From positions 1-56,963 of IMG/VR virus record IMGVR_UViG_3300024520_000086: 56,963 nucleotides of DNA; one strand, written 5' to 3'. Position numbers and translations under genes: made by a program. This document shows positions 9,273-18,859 of the stretch, piece by piece. Origin of the DNA: a virus. Each line of letters begins with the position of its first letter. The stretch's first letter is position 1. The notes under the pieces were generated by a model. It was not told the origin of the DNA, ran no database searches, and saw nothing but the letters and a program-made list of their open reading frames with translations.

Positions 9273-9982
9273 TTGATGTCACCCCATGTTTGTCCTAATT
9301 TAATCTTAGAAATAGCCTTTTTCGACATATTGAAAACTTCCGCAATCTTTTGTTGAGCACACCCTAATGCTAACATATGTCTAATTTGACGCACTTGTTC
9401 TATTGTTAGCTTGGCATTTGCTAAACATAACTTATTTCTCGTTTCTAAAGACACTATCTTTCCTTTATGCAATTGTGAGATTCGTCGCCTCTCCTCTTCA
9501 GAACGCACAACGCCTTGAGAGTTCTTATTACCTTGTAATGCTTTACTAATCTTCATTCTGCGCTCTTGTGTAAGATTTTTACCAAACATAGGATGGTTCT
9601 TGCCACTAGCTGATTGGCTCATCTTAATCTTTGTTTCATCAGAATGTCTATACCCTAACGAACTACTAGCCACCCTCAGAATATTATATCCTAATTGTTT
9701 AAATCTCTGATCATTACAGCTAGCAAAAAGTAAAGAATCCATATAGTGCTGCTCTCGCTCAATACATTGCTCGGAAAGACACATCTCTAGAATCTCAAAA
9801 ATAAAAGCTTCAGCACCATACTTATCCCAAGCTCTTTGTAAGTAAGAATTGTCGTGTCGACCAAGATTCAAATCACTCAAATGATTACCCCAGCGGTGCT
9901 CAAAACCGCGTTGACCGGCGGCGCTGCCAATATAGAGCTTGTCATTTTTAAGATTTCTAATCTGATACACACCTGTTTGCAT
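9269..9982 (-). CDS. GIY-YIG homing endonuclease (subfamily B)
   Basis: 237 residues. The GIY-YIG domain is at the N-terminus: GVYQIRNLKNDKLYIGS at about residues 4-20, the Arg-containing RWGNHL, and a conserved Glu in EREQHYMD. Repeated NUMOD3-like segments follow (KMSQSASGKNHPMFGKN, then KISKALQGNKN). A C-terminal helix-turn-helix (QKIAEVFNMSKKAISKIKLG) probably reads the target. The gene lies between two structural genes and overlaps the next one by ATGA. It has its own copy of the phage promoter-like motif 20 bases upstream. Closest relative in the window is the gene at 32966-33766. Known role: double-strand cleavage that promotes gene spread. Confidence 0.92.
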   Translation of the reverse strand: MQTGVYQIRNLKNDKLYIGSAAGQRGFEHRWGNHLSDLNLGRHDNSYLQRAWDKYGAEAFIFEILEMCLSEQCIEREQHYMDSLLFASCNDQRFKQLGYNILRVASSSLGYRHSDETKIKMSQSASGKNHPMFGKNLTQERRMKISKALQGNKNSQGVVRSEEERRRISQLHKGKIVSLETRNKLCLANAKLTIEQVRQIRHMLALGCAQQKIAEVFNMSKKAISKIKLGQTWGDIK

Positions 9983-9997
9983 TCCTATCCTCCTTTT

Positions 9998-10012
9998 AAT
10001 TATACACTAAAT
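9998..10012 (-). promoter_or_regulatory. Late promoter-like motif, site 1
   Basis: The minus strand reads TTTAGTGTATAATTA, matching the repeated motif TTAGTGTATWAKA except at its penultimate K position. It lies immediately ahead of a strong AGGAGG site and the GIY-YIG start at 9982. If it is a promoter, the transcript would start almost at the ribosome binding site. Confidence 0.5.
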
Positions 10013-10022
10013 AGAATAAATC

Positions 10023-12269
10023 TTAAATTGACAATAGGACTGGCCTACCAAATAAGACGCCCTCAGACACTTGGTTAATTCGAAAAATGACAAAATCTGT
10101 ATTCATATGAGCAAAAAAGATCCTGGTCGAACCACCATCGCTCCATCGAAAATAAAGATAATTTACCCCATTGTCTGGATCCCAAACTGGAGCGCTATAT
10201 TCTGTGACAAAAGTATCATCAAATCCAATATCCGGATCAAATGAAATAGTGGATGAATTAGCTGGCGACAACTCAATGTTCCTTGGAACTGAAACTTGGT
10301 TATTAACAGTAATATAACGACGTCGCGCCCATGATGGGAAAAATCCAATAGTGACGATCACATCAGATCGACTCTCCGGTGGCGTTAATATAAATGACCT
10401 ATCACCGATAGGAGCAAATAGATTATTGCGCAAAGTGGCATCACCAGCCGCAAATGAGAGAAGGGTCCACTGCACATAAATATCTCCATTGACATGCACA
10501 AATCCATTACCGGGCCTTTGATCAAAAAAGAATGAAAAGATATTGTTAACACCAAATGTATTCTCGTAAAATATAATGTCGGATGTCGTAGTCACCGGAG
10601 AATCATCTAACTCAATCCAAGCAAATTCCCCAATAGAATTCTTACCTTCTTTATAACTACTAGTTGTTGTAGTGATAGTACTCGTCTTACGTTGTCCACC
10701 CTGCGCGCGATCTAAATCAGGAAAGACGATAGTATCAATAAATCCCCATTGTGCATATTGTTTAAGCGATATAACTCCACGATCAGACCCCGCCTGTATG
10801 TCTGCTGTCTGAAAATTAACACTCGCATGACCAAAGAAGACAATGGGTTGTAACGCCTCTGTTTTAAGCTCTGCCCAAGACACTGGCGAAAATGTATTAT
10901 TAGTACTAGCCCAGTTAATAACCGAACCAGTGCTTCCATCAAACGCGGTAACGATTTGACCCTTTCCAAATAGGTTATCACCATTTTGATATTTTGCTGC
11001 TGCAGACGACCACGGACGACCTTTCGAACTGGTAGAAGACGAATCGAGATAATGAGCAAATACTTTCTGACCATTAACAGGACTAAAACCAACTGCCGGG
11101 TTACTACCTACATCATAGATCAACTTATTACAAACATGAACACCGTTATGTGCATGTCCATTGGCATCAATACCACTTGTGGCATGGTAATTTGCAGGAT
11201 AATTAGCAACTACTTGTCCACTAGTACCCGCCTCGGATACATTTAGAAGCAATACTGTATTGTTTGTTAAAGACACGCCGGGAACATCGAAGAGCGCCTG
11301 CCGCCCCGATGCGTTGATTGTGTTAATCGCAACTTCTGGCGTGTAGTAAGAACAAAGTTCCCTTTGCGCAGGATATAAAGCCCATGGAATTTCTTCTCTA
11401 AATGCTCCTTCTGCTACTCCGGTTTGACCAGACCCAGTCAAAAACTTAACGGAAGGTGATGTAAGATCAGGAGCCTGCGCTCCATTGATTAATACATCTC
11501 CAGTCACTAACAACCCACCGCCAGAGGCATGAACCCCTAAAGCAAGCTGATTATAATTATTTTCATCAAAAGAATTTAATATTGGCGCTGCACCTGCTGT
11601 AGTAATCACGGCAGGAAATATTGGCTCAGTAGGAATAGAAGCAGTATCAATCGATGTTGAACTTTGATTTTTAGGACGGATGATTGGAAGATACATAATC
11701 TCATCCATATCAATATCCATCATTTGTTGTGCGCCTAATTCAAATCCATCACCAGGAGGCTGGATAGAACCTGAAGATCCAGGAGGAGTTGCTCCAGAAG
11801 GGACCGTGCTAGTTGGTTCGGGATGTACAAATTGACCATCCCCCACGTCTGTAGCATAGGTTGCACGAGCGTTACTTAAATGAGCTTCTAGAAAATGAGA
11901 TGCAAGCCAATCAGAATCTGCTGCTTGTAAGTTAACTACCTCACTAAGGAGCGAACGCATGTCTGTTATATAATCCACATAGTGTGGCGTCCCGTCTAGA
12001 TACTCAACGCCGCTTAGAGTGGGCTCAATATTAGGAGCGATCCCCGCATCTTTATTGATGTAAAGCTTAACGTCACCACTGGCGATAGGATGAGAAGCCG
12101 ATTCTGTAAATAGGCGTTTGGCAGCTAATAGACTATATGCCGGTAATGAAAAGAATCTTGATTCAAACGTCACCAACTCACCTGACGTCAACTGAAACGG
12201 TAGTCTAGGATAAGTAATAGGACGAGTTATAAATTCAAATACTCCTGATGGATCGTCTGAACATGTCAT
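10023..12269 (-). CDS. Large tail fibre / virion structural protein
   Basis: 748 residues with no enzyme motif. About residues 1-130 are a folded N-terminal region likely to bind the virion. A Pro/Gly/Ser linker with several PPG and PSG turns follows near residues 150-185. The remainder is a long beta-rich region. The start overlaps the stop of the upstream LAGLIDADG gene (ATGA). The gene lies in the block of giant structural genes downstream of the tape measure, so I infer an appendage of the tail tip. Receptor binding is plausible but not shown. Confidence 0.55.
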   Translation of the reverse strand: MTCSDDPSGVFEFITRPITYPRLPFQLTSGELVTFESRFFSLPAYSLLAAKRLFTESASHPIASGDVKLYINKDAGIAPNIEPTLSGVEYLDGTPHYVDYITDMRSLLSEVVNLQAADSDWLASHFLEAHLSNARATYATDVGDGQFVHPEPTSTVPSGATPPGSSGSIQPPGDGFELGAQQMMDIDMDEIMYLPIIRPKNQSSTSIDTASIPTEPIFPAVITTAGAAPILNSFDENNYNQLALGVHASGGGLLVTGDVLINGAQAPDLTSPSVKFLTGSGQTGVAEGAFREEIPWALYPAQRELCSYYTPEVAINTINASGRQALFDVPGVSLTNNTVLLLNVSEAGTSGQVVANYPANYHATSGIDANGHAHNGVHVCNKLIYDVGSNPAVGFSPVNGQKVFAHYLDSSSTSSKGRPWSSAAAKYQNGDNLFGKGQIVTAFDGSTGSVINWASTNNTFSPVSWAELKTEALQPIVFFGHASVNFQTADIQAGSDRGVISLKQYAQWGFIDTIVFPDLDRAQGGQRKTSTITTTTSSYKEGKNSIGEFAWIELDDSPVTTTSDIIFYENTFGVNNIFSFFFDQRPGNGFVHVNGDIYVQWTLLSFAAGDATLRNNLFAPIGDRSFILTPPESRSDVIVTIGFFPSWARRRYITVNNQVSVPRNIELSPANSSTISFDPDIGFDDTFVTEYSAPVWDPDNGVNYLYFRWSDGGSTRIFFAHMNTDFVIFRINQVSEGVLFGRPVLLSI

Positions 12270-12901
12270 CTAGCCCACTTTCTTCCCAGACGAGGCACAT
12301 CAATTTCTCGCAATTTGGACATGATATACTCTGCCCTTTTACCACAAACGCCATATTCATATATGCCCTTATGTTTACGTACAGTGGGCAGATTTTTATA
12401 AACATGTTGTGGAAACTCTTCATCAAATATTACTTTAATCCAGCTAAGCATATCGTAAGTGCCTAAAAACACCATTCTACGACCTGTACTTTTGTATACT
12501 CCAGTAGAGCCATCACCATCAAAATATCCAATAATAAATGCCAACGATAATCTTCTAGATAGATGTTGGGGTGATTGTAAGGTCAAAGACTTATTGGCTA
12601 TGATGTTGAAATTCAATTCTAGATCGTGGATGATATTAGATGCGCCACAAATACTCAAACGGGCACCCGGATAAGATTTATTATTTAGTTTAGTAATAGT
12701 GTCTTTAACAGATCCAGTATACTGAATATCTTTTGCTAATTTTTCCAAATGACATTTGTCTTTTGCTGCAAGCACAACGCATACAGTATTTTTAGAAGGC
12801 TGGATATTTCCATCAGCCGCTATGAAACCCGCCCAATAACAATTAAGTTCATTAGGTGTTTGAAAAAAATCTAAATCCTTTTGATGAAGTGTTTTTCTCA
12901 T
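12266..12901 (-). CDS. LAGLIDADG homing endonuclease
   Basis: 211 residues with two LAGLIDADG-type helices: YWAGFIAADGNI at about residues 22-33 and AFIIGYFDGDGST at about 120-132. Each carries the acidic residue used in catalysis. It is a single-chain enzyme of normal length for free-standing forms. It abuts the stop codon of the LamG-like giant gene upstream and overlaps the downstream fibre gene by ATGA. It is therefore wedged between two structural genes without breaking either. Confidence 0.9.
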   Translation of the reverse strand: MRKTLHQKDLDFFQTPNELNCYWAGFIAADGNIQPSKNTVCVVLAAKDKCHLEKLAKDIQYTGSVKDTITKLNNKSYPGARLSICGASNIIHDLELNFNIIANKSLTLQSPQHLSRRLSLAFIIGYFDGDGSTGVYKSTGRRMVFLGTYDMLSWIKVIFDEEFPQHVYKNLPTVRKHKGIYEYGVCGKRAEYIMSKLREIDVPRLGRKWAR

Positions 12902-15900
12902 TTAAACAATGTAGTCAATTCCATTCGCAACGGTATCCGACACAATGCCGAACTCGCCCGAGACAACAAAGATAGGGCAGTAAAAACCTGGCATGGTGTA
13001 GTCATGCCTCCTAACAAAGTCAACAAACTGAGTGCCCACTGGCATCTCTAAGCTGTCAACTAAACTCTCTTGTTGATCACTGTAATCCGTGTACGATAAC
13101 AACCCGCTGGTTGTATCTAAACCCGATAATGAGTGCGTAAAGGATACCGTATTAATGGCACTACCAGTATTTGTTGAACTTTCAATTGAAACTCCTGGTA
13201 GGCTATTGATGAATGCGCCTGATGTAGAGCCGGATGGCACGAGTAAAAATGGACGACAGCAACTAGCACGATAACCAAAGCTGTCGATAACTTCGATTTT
13301 CAGCGTGAACCAACCTGCCGTATCAAACTCGCGCTGTGCTTGATATAACCCACTATTAGCAACACCACCAACTAACGTACCCTTTTCAGCGTCTTTAAAA
13401 TCAGCAAATGTAAAACGAGTTCCAATGATATCTTTATTATCTTGCGCAATACCACTACCACTAACGGTTAGTACAAATGGTGTGCCCGATCCAAGCTCTC
13501 CAGTTAGAGGCGCTTCAAACGTGCAGCTTGGTGGTTGTGTAATTCGAATAACACCTAGCTTAGCATCAAAGTCAATAAATTGTGTCTTCTCAACACCTAG
13601 CCGCGCATCAAAACTTTTATTGGTAATAACAGAAAAATTAAGGATCACATCAAACTCGCCATTAGACTCACATGCACCGAACGCATAATGACCAATGAAT
13701 CCACTAACGCTATCAATACCATGAATGAAGTGCCCAAAGACTCCACTGGCTTCTTTAGATCCATGTAGGAATGCGCCTATATGCCCACTGGTGAATGCTT
13801 TACCATGTATAAAACCACCATATGGAATACACAATCCCTCGACACCACTGACATAACCACCAATCAATTCAACGTCTTGAGCCGAACCATGTAAGAACGA
13901 ACCAATTAAGCCTGAGATAATAAATTGTGGAAGACCACTTATATAACCACCAACTGGGCCTCCTGTAAATTCAGTATACCCATCATTATAGCTATAACTA
14001 TTAGCTGCTAACCCTGAGACTTCCGGTAGGGTAAGAGCCCTGGAGAATAACATTGGGTCATCTAGATAACCAGAAAACGCACTACCTCCAGGCAAAGCCA
14101 CAAGTTGTTGATCTCCACGACCACCGAATGCCATGCCAGAATTATTTACAGGCACTTCTACTAAAGTGTCAAAGGTAGTACCGGCATAACGACCATTGAC
14201 AATCGTTGTGAATTCGTTATTGTTACGATCAAATACTACGGCTAGATGATTCCATTGTCCTGGAGCTAAGCTTCCATTTTCACTAGCTGATATTATGCCC
14301 GAGGCATTCGTAGTTGGGTTCAAACTATCAGGCGGTGTGTAAACCTGAATACCAGACATACCATCACTCTTGGCCATGATGTAATGGCGATCAGAATTTG
14401 AAATAGTAGGCGGGAATACCCAACTTAAGAATGTCCACGACTGGTTGCCCGATCCTAAATCTAGGCGACGTGATTGAGGATTATTAGCTAAAGTATCATA
14501 ATATTCTGGTCGTCTAATGACAACGCCACTACTATGGATAGCGCCTATGACACCAATTTTATTGCCATCTTGATTGATGGGGAATAAAAAGTTTTGCTCC
14601 TTACCAAAGTCAACAAAACGCGAAGCTTGATCATCAAATTTCCAATGACTAATGTTTTCAGGATCCGTAACAGAAACAGCCCCTGAACCTAAAGTTACCT
14701 CATTAATTCCAGCCTGTTTAATACCAATCCAATCCGATACAATAGGGGCGCCAGCATAAACAAATGGATTATTCATCCTAGTTCCTGATGGAAAACCAAA
14801 TTGTAAATTAGGAGCATTTAGAATACTAAAACCACTGGCGCCAACACTCTGTAAGACGTCGGTTGAATTACCAAATGTTGAATCATGAATAGCTAAAAAC
14901 TCATCATCTGCAAATTCTTCAGCATAAAACATACGACCATTCAACACACTACCTGATGGTTGCACGTCCATGCCCACGAAAAACTTATCATTAAAACGAG
15001 GCGTGAGATTGGTGCTAAAATTACGCACGGTTCCGTCATCTAAAACAACACGACCACGTATCTTATTATCAACCATGCCCAAAAACCAGGATCGACTATC
15101 AACCTCTTGGTCCCAACAACCCATAAACATATGGTCGCCAAATAATCCACTAGAGCCATTACCTTGGGTTTCTAAATCTCCGGATGGTAAGTGCATCCAA
15201 CAACCCATCGAGAACCCGCTGGATCCTACAACGCGTGTATTTGACATATCTAAGTTGCTTCCAGTGAAAATTCTTTCTAAGGAAACCATAGCTCCACTAG
15301 TATCAACCTGCAAGGCATTATTAGCAATACGCGAATTAAGCGGATCGGCATCAAAGCTAAATTGCCCACTAACATTTGTCAAATGATGACGATACCAACT
15401 CTCATCATTCAGACGCACCCCAGACACAATTGTTGGATGATATACTGTAAATTCGTCTAGTGGCCAATAACCTAAGGTTTGTTTAAAATTCGTACCAATA
15501 GGTGATACGAACGGAACCGTACTCACACCGCTTAAAGCCCAGCCAGACATTTCAGCCACACTTAGAATACGATTATATACTGCAACAGGACCCCATTGTG
15601 AAGTCGTCACACTACCTGGCGTAGCATTCCGAATACGAAAAACGCTGGCGTCCGGATCTTCAACATGTCCTTCTTTAGAAAAGCCAGATGAAGGATGGGC
15701 GCGTTGACTAGCAAACTCTAATGAATTACCATCCCAATAACTATACACCATCGTGGCATCTGTTTGCCACACGATAGCTCTAAGGTGCCATTCATCTGTA
15801 GCTACTTTTCGTAAATTACGATTATTAGTAGTGGCTGCTGGGGTATACATAATGCCTTCTTTGATAATACCACTACCTCTAAAGTTTACATTGTATGATC

Positions 15901-17413
15901 CTGGATTCTCAAAGTTAGAGGCATCTCCATAGTTTTCAACAAACTTAGTATTATTTTGTGTTAATGTCTTATGCTGCCATCCTATCTCCACTGCATTTTG
16001 AGCCCAATAAATCCACGTCCATCCCTCTTTGCCTGGATTAGTTGATGGAAAAAGATGATTAATCCCACTACCGGCAGGAATTAATACTCCAATCCCTGTA
16101 TCATTAACATTGCTAATTTGCCCACCAACCGTCGTAGTCTCGTTTGGAATCATAGACTTATTAGTAAATGGTACAACCGGATCAGCCGTATTATCAGCAG
16201 TGGAAAAAGTTGCACCAAAAGACGCACCACCGGGGGCGATAAAATCAATCGGTAAAATGCCTGATGTTGTGGGGGCTTTATTTAATAGTACAAAACTATC
16301 TTCACCCTGTGAAGTAAACTCATCAATCCAATCCCAATATCCCACTAGATCCTCTGTACCAGGTAATACTGGTACAAAACTAGAATGCTCTACATCTGAA
16401 GTTGCCGGAACATGATTCCAACCATTCAAACGTAAGACTTCCAAGCCAGAAGTGCTGGGCGCGTCGTTTATCACCGCAATAGAGTCAATAACGCTATTTG
16501 GAGACAAATGCTCACTACTAGAAATCCCGTTTACTCCATTACCAGTTCCTCCATAAGAGATATAATCTGCACGAAGTGGTCCCCATCCACAAACATTAGA
16601 GTGAGCAAATGATCCTCGTGTAGTATGAATTAAACCACTTTGAGGAGTCCCAATCCAAATAGACATTACTCCACTAGCATTACAACTAGTATATCCTGTA
16701 CCCTGTTCATTTTCTCTATCACGACTAATTTGACACGCAAAGAAAAACGGTTCATCAGGCACAGGGTTATTGGCATTTCCAATCGTGGTAACGGCTCGTA
16801 ACCGTGTGCCTCCAGCAATTACAAATTCCCAACGTAACGACATATCATTAGGACGTATAGACACACTCCAACCACCGTTGGTTGATCCTTCAATACTACG
16901 AACCCCAACAATACGACGATAAGTAGAAGTGTTTGTTGAAGTTTTTGCAAAATTACACCAGCCACATATCGTCAAGCCACTTGGGTTAGAAAAACTCCAG
17001 GTGCCCATACCACCATTACTGGTAGCGTTTTCACGCTCCATTAAGTAATCACCAAAATTAACGCCAAACCCCTCAGCATGTGCTCCAGCAACCCAACTAG
17101 AGCCATTGAATATTAAACCGCTATCACTCGTAGTTGGATGTCCTGTTCCATCACCAAAGTTTTGTGAAGGTGCAAGTCCAGTAGTGGCTACTCCAATATT
17201 AGTTTCAAAACTAGCCGCGTCAGGATTTGTCCCATCAGTAACATGAAGCTTCATTGGACCGCTATCTTTACGAAATGTGGACCATGGGCCTAAGGACGCT
17301 GCTGTTGGTGGAGGGGGTTCGTCATCACCCATAAGATGGAGTAATACCAAACATGGATTGTCACTCCTCCAATAATTTACTGAACCAGGATTAGGATTCC
17401 AAGCCCGAGCCAT
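12902..17413 (-). CDS. Giant LamG/concanavalin-like tail protein with glycine-rich solenoid repeats
   Basis: 1503 residues. At least four stretches look like laminin-G/concanavalin-A lectin folds: for example SGLTICGWCNF near 150, GWTWIYWAQN near 485, SGFSMGCWMHLPSG near 740 and QSWTFLSWVFP near 990. Each is followed by a WH/N-x-A-V-V-x-D type strand pattern. At about residues 1145-1245 there are some seven copies of a 14-residue unit resembling SGxIGxFxHG. The C-terminal 200 residues look like Ig/PKD-type domains. I counted 44 SG dipeptides. Lectin-like folds suggest binding to surface glycans by a tail appendage. The start ATG lies within the end of the preceding gene (23-base overlap). Confidence 0.65.
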   Translation of the reverse strand: MARAWNPNPGSVNYWRSDNPCLVLLHLMGDDEPPPPTAASLGPWSTFRKDSGPMKLHVTDGTNPDAASFETNIGVATTGLAPSQNFGDGTGHPTTSDSGLIFNGSSWVAGAHAEGFGVNFGDYLMERENATSNGGMGTWSFSNPSGLTICGWCNFAKTSTNTSTYRRIVGVRSIEGSTNGGWSVSIRPNDMSLRWEFVIAGGTRLRAVTTIGNANNPVPDEPFFFACQISRDRENEQGTGYTSCNASGVMSIWIGTPQSGLIHTTRGSFAHSNVCGWGPLRADYISYGGTGNGVNGISSSEHLSPNSVIDSIAVINDAPSTSGLEVLRLNGWNHVPATSDVEHSSFVPVLPGTEDLVGYWDWIDEFTSQGEDSFVLLNKAPTTSGILPIDFIAPGGASFGATFSTADNTADPVVPFTNKSMIPNETTTVGGQISNVNDTGIGVLIPAGSGINHLFPSTNPGKEGWTWIYWAQNAVEIGWQHKTLTQNNTKFVENYGDASNFENPGSYNVNFRGSGIIKEGIMYTPAATTNNRNLRKVATDEWHLRAIVWQTDATMVYSYWDGNSLEFASQRAHPSSGFSKEGHVEDPDASVFRIRNATPGSVTTSQWGPVAVYNRILSVAEMSGWALSGVSTVPFVSPIGTNFKQTLGYWPLDEFTVYHPTIVSGVRLNDESWYRHHLTNVSGQFSFDADPLNSRIANNALQVDTSGAMVSLERIFTGSNLDMSNTRVVGSSGFSMGCWMHLPSGDLETQGNGSSGLFGDHMFMGCWDQEVDSRSWFLGMVDNKIRGRVVLDDGTVRNFSTNLTPRFNDKFFVGMDVQPSGSVLNGRMFYAEEFADDEFLAIHDSTFGNSTDVLQSVGASGFSILNAPNLQFGFPSGTRMNNPFVYAGAPIVSDWIGIKQAGINEVTLGSGAVSVTDPENISHWKFDDQASRFVDFGKEQNFLFPINQDGNKIGVIGAIHSSGVVIRRPEYYDTLANNPQSRRLDLGSGNQSWTFLSWVFPPTISNSDRHYIMAKSDGMSGIQVYTPPDSLNPTTNASGIISASENGSLAPGQWNHLAVVFDRNNNEFTTIVNGRYAGTTFDTLVEVPVNNSGMAFGGRGDQQLVALPGGSAFSGYLDDPMLFSRALTLPEVSGLAANSYSYNDGYTEFTGGPVGGYISGLPQFIISGLIGSFLHGSAQDVELIGGYVSGVEGLCIPYGGFIHGKAFTSGHIGAFLHGSKEASGVFGHFIHGIDSVSGFIGHYAFGACESNGEFDVILNFSVITNKSFDARLGVEKTQFIDFDAKLGVIRITQPPSCTFEAPLTGELGSGTPFVLTVSGSGIAQDNKDIIGTRFTFADFKDAEKGTLVGGVANSGLYQAQREFDTAGWFTLKIEVIDSFGYRASCCRPFLLVPSGSTSGAFINSLPGVSIESSTNTGSAINTVSFTHSLSGLDTTSGLLSYTDYSDQQESLVDSLEMPVGTQFVDFVRRHDYTMPGFYCPIFVVSGEFGIVSDTVANGIDYIV
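13676..13975 (-). repeat. In-gene repeat of about 14 residues (SGxIGxFxHG)
   Basis: This part of the giant LamG-like gene encodes about seven degenerate units. Examples are ISGLIGSFLHG, TSGHIGAFLHG, ASGVFGHFIHG and VSGFIGHYAFG. The period and Gly/His spacing are typical of a beta-solenoid or stacked-turn structure. It probably forms a rigid stalk between the lectin-like part and the C-terminal Ig-like domains. Confidence 0.7.
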
Positions 17414-17918
17414 AATGTATCTCTCCTGAATATGGGTCTACGTTTATTCTACCAATACCTGATCCGCCCGCGCCCTGTAAATCCACAATCATAGATAATA
17501 TACCTGGTCGTGTTAACATTTTCTTAGTTGCATTCCAAACCGGACTACCAAAACGTCCTGATCTATGACTAATATGTGCATATACAAGCACCGTATCATC
17601 TATTTCAAATCTTTCATCTGGTCGTGTATGACAAATAAATTCTCTACTATTAGCATATACAATTATTCTTCTTTGATTCCTTTGATTAACTACCAAGCCT
17701 ATATATTGCTCTAATGATCCACCAATTGCCGTACCGCCTACTTGAATAGCGTTAAACCCACTACTCATAATGTCGGGATTCAAATACATTGAGATTTCAT
17801 GTAACTCATTATATAAATTAACAAATCGAGAATATACTGTAATACCAACTTCAATATCTGGAGCTGTCGGAATTGACGCTATGCCTGAATAAACGATTTC
17901 AAAATCAAAAAGCGCCAT
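17391..17918 (-). CDS. Hypothetical structural protein upstream of LamG giant
   Basis: 175 residues without a known family signature. The pattern alternates beta strands with polar loops. The middle carries the segment NQRNQRRIIVYANSREFICH and the C-terminus is Gly rich. Its stop lies 23 bases inside the following giant gene, implying coupled expression. It is the first gene after the terminator at 17950-17978, so it depends on read-through or on a weak promoter I could not identify. Confidence 0.6.
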   Translation of the reverse strand: MALFDFEIVYSGIASIPTAPDIEVGITVYSRFVNLYNELHEISMYLNPDIMSSGFNAIQVGGTAIGGSLEQYIGLVVNQRNQRRIIVYANSREFICHTRPDERFEIDDTVLVYAHISHRSGRFGSPVWNATKKMLTRPGILSMIVDLQGAGGSGIGRINVDPYSGEIHYGSGLES

Positions 17919-17949
17919 ATCTTACCCTATCCTATCCCCATTCTAATAA

Positions 17950-17978
17950 AGCGGCTACCATATCTCAGGTAGCCGCTC
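17950..17978 (-). terminator. Intrinsic terminator after the 61-residue gene
   Basis: A perfect 10-bp stem (AGCGGCTACC pairing with GGTAGCCGCT) encloses a nine-base loop. On the minus strand it is followed by the U-rich TTTATTAG. It lies 25 bases beyond the stop of the small gene at 18004-18189. This closes a likely single-gene transcript and would limit read-through into the fibre genes. Confidence 0.85.
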
Positions 17979-18003
17979 ATATCAAACCAGTCAGCTCGCC
18001 CAA

Positions 18004-18189
18004 TTAGGCGATGGTGAACGGGTTAGTCAGTGTGACCTCAGTCACAGACAAACGGCTCACAAACTGAGCAACACCGACAAACGCATCCGTGGTTGGGTTA
18101 CGATCGCTATAGAGTAATAGCCGACGCGACTTACTCATGCGCATACGATTGACATTGTTGGTACTGGAAGCTCCATTGATAGTTGCCAT
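18004..18189 (-). CDS. Small 61-residue, probably highly expressed protein
   Basis: 61 residues, basic in the middle (NRMRMSKSRRLLLYSDRN) with a beta-like C-terminus. No family was recognised. The surrounding signals are striking. A late promoter-like motif lies at 18243-18256, two short hairpins sit in the leader, a perfect AGGAGG is five bases before the ATG, and a strong intrinsic terminator follows. Similar signals in this window mark the tail tube and capsid. I infer an abundant virion protein, for instance a tail or head decoration subunit, but direct evidence is lacking. Confidence 0.75.
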   Translation of the reverse strand: MATINGASSTNNVNRMRMSKSRRLLLYSDRNPTTDAFVGVAQFVSRLSVTEVTLTNPFTIA

Positions 18190-18210
18190 GATGACCTCCT
18201 AAACGTTAAA

Positions 18211-18238
18211 AGAACTAGTTCTAGGGGATATTCCCCTA
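18211..18238 (-). promoter_or_regulatory. Paired leader hairpins before the 61-residue gene
   Basis: The 5' leader contains the perfect 12-base palindrome AGAACTAGTTCT (18211-18222). Next to it is a 7-bp stem (TAGGGGA with TCCCCTA, loop TAT; 18222-18238). They lie between the promoter-like motif and the AGGAGG site. Such 5' hairpins commonly protect abundant phage mRNAs from decay. Confidence 0.55.
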
Positions 18239-18242
18239 TGAT

Positions 18243-18256
18243 TCTAATACACTAAA
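18243..18256 (-). promoter_or_regulatory. Late promoter-like motif, site 2
   Basis: The minus strand reads TTTAGTGTATTAGA. It lies about 55 bases upstream of the 61-residue gene and just downstream of the gene ending at 18269. This matches the phage-wide motif exactly. Confidence 0.65.
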
Positions 18257-18268
18257 AGTACTTGAATA

Positions 18269-18859
18269 TCAATAAAAATCAAATGTGAGCCTTGGTCTTA
18301 AGCTACCACTGCCACATACTCCAAAAGTTCCTAAAGGGAATCGTTCGTCTAGAAACATTTTAATATATATCCATTCTGACACTTCAACATCTGTATAACT
18401 AGTCAATTCAGCCCTGCCGTCTATTTGGCGAACATTAAATTGAGTAGGTAAAGTTCGTAAAAAGGGCTGCCCATGGCCACTAGGAAAGTCAACATTAGGT
18501 GACCAAACACCGCTTGTGAAAAACTCTAAGTGGGCTCCTGGGGTGTCTATGATAGAGCCGGAGCCTGCCGGAATCCATAATCTAAAGTTAGAAACCGCCG
18601 TCAATCCAGAGGCTTGCAGCTCGCCCATATTGGGCACGCTGAAGTTAATAACCGCCACGTTCGACCCTACGAAAGGCTGATTTTCCCCAGCATTAAGTTG
18701 AAGGTTATTAAACGCCATGGCAAAATCGCAGCCTATCCCCACTAACTTATCATAGGCAAAAGCACCAGATACTAAGTGGCGCGTTCCTACAGGGTCTGCA
18801 AATTCAGAATTATCCCATGAGGAAAACTGTAAAACTGGAAATGGAACACCTGAACTCAT
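18269..18859 (-). CDS. Distal tail structural protein, paralogue 2
   Basis: 196 residues. Its C-terminus (PLGTFGVCGSGSLRPRLTFDF) and opening (VLQFSSWDN, then DPVGTRHL) align with the gene immediately upstream (18856-19389). That gene has VSFLQFDVD, DPSGVRDL and PFGSYGGCGAGSFRYKMVYD. Both share WIYIKMFLDE/YIYLAVFTDT before the final motif. They are a tandem duplication. The ATG overlaps the preceding stop (ATGA). Inferred role: ring or tail-tip component downstream of the tape measure. The function is unknown. Confidence 0.6.
   Translation of the reverse strand: MSSGVPFPVLQFSSWDNSEFADPVGTRHLVSGAFAYDKLVGIGCDFAMAFNNLQLNAGENQPFVGSNVAVINFSVPNMGELQASGLTAVSNFRLWIPAGSGSIIDTPGAHLEFFTSGVWSPNVDFPSGHGQPFLRTLPTQFNVRQIDGRAELTSYTDVEVSEWIYIKMFLDERFPLGTFGVCGSGSLRPRLTFDFY

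Noticed and set aside
10712-11092. 126-codon antisense-frame reading on the minus strand inside the fibre gene
   Set aside because: It is a shadow frame of a well-supported gene and has no start signal or recognisable protein pattern.
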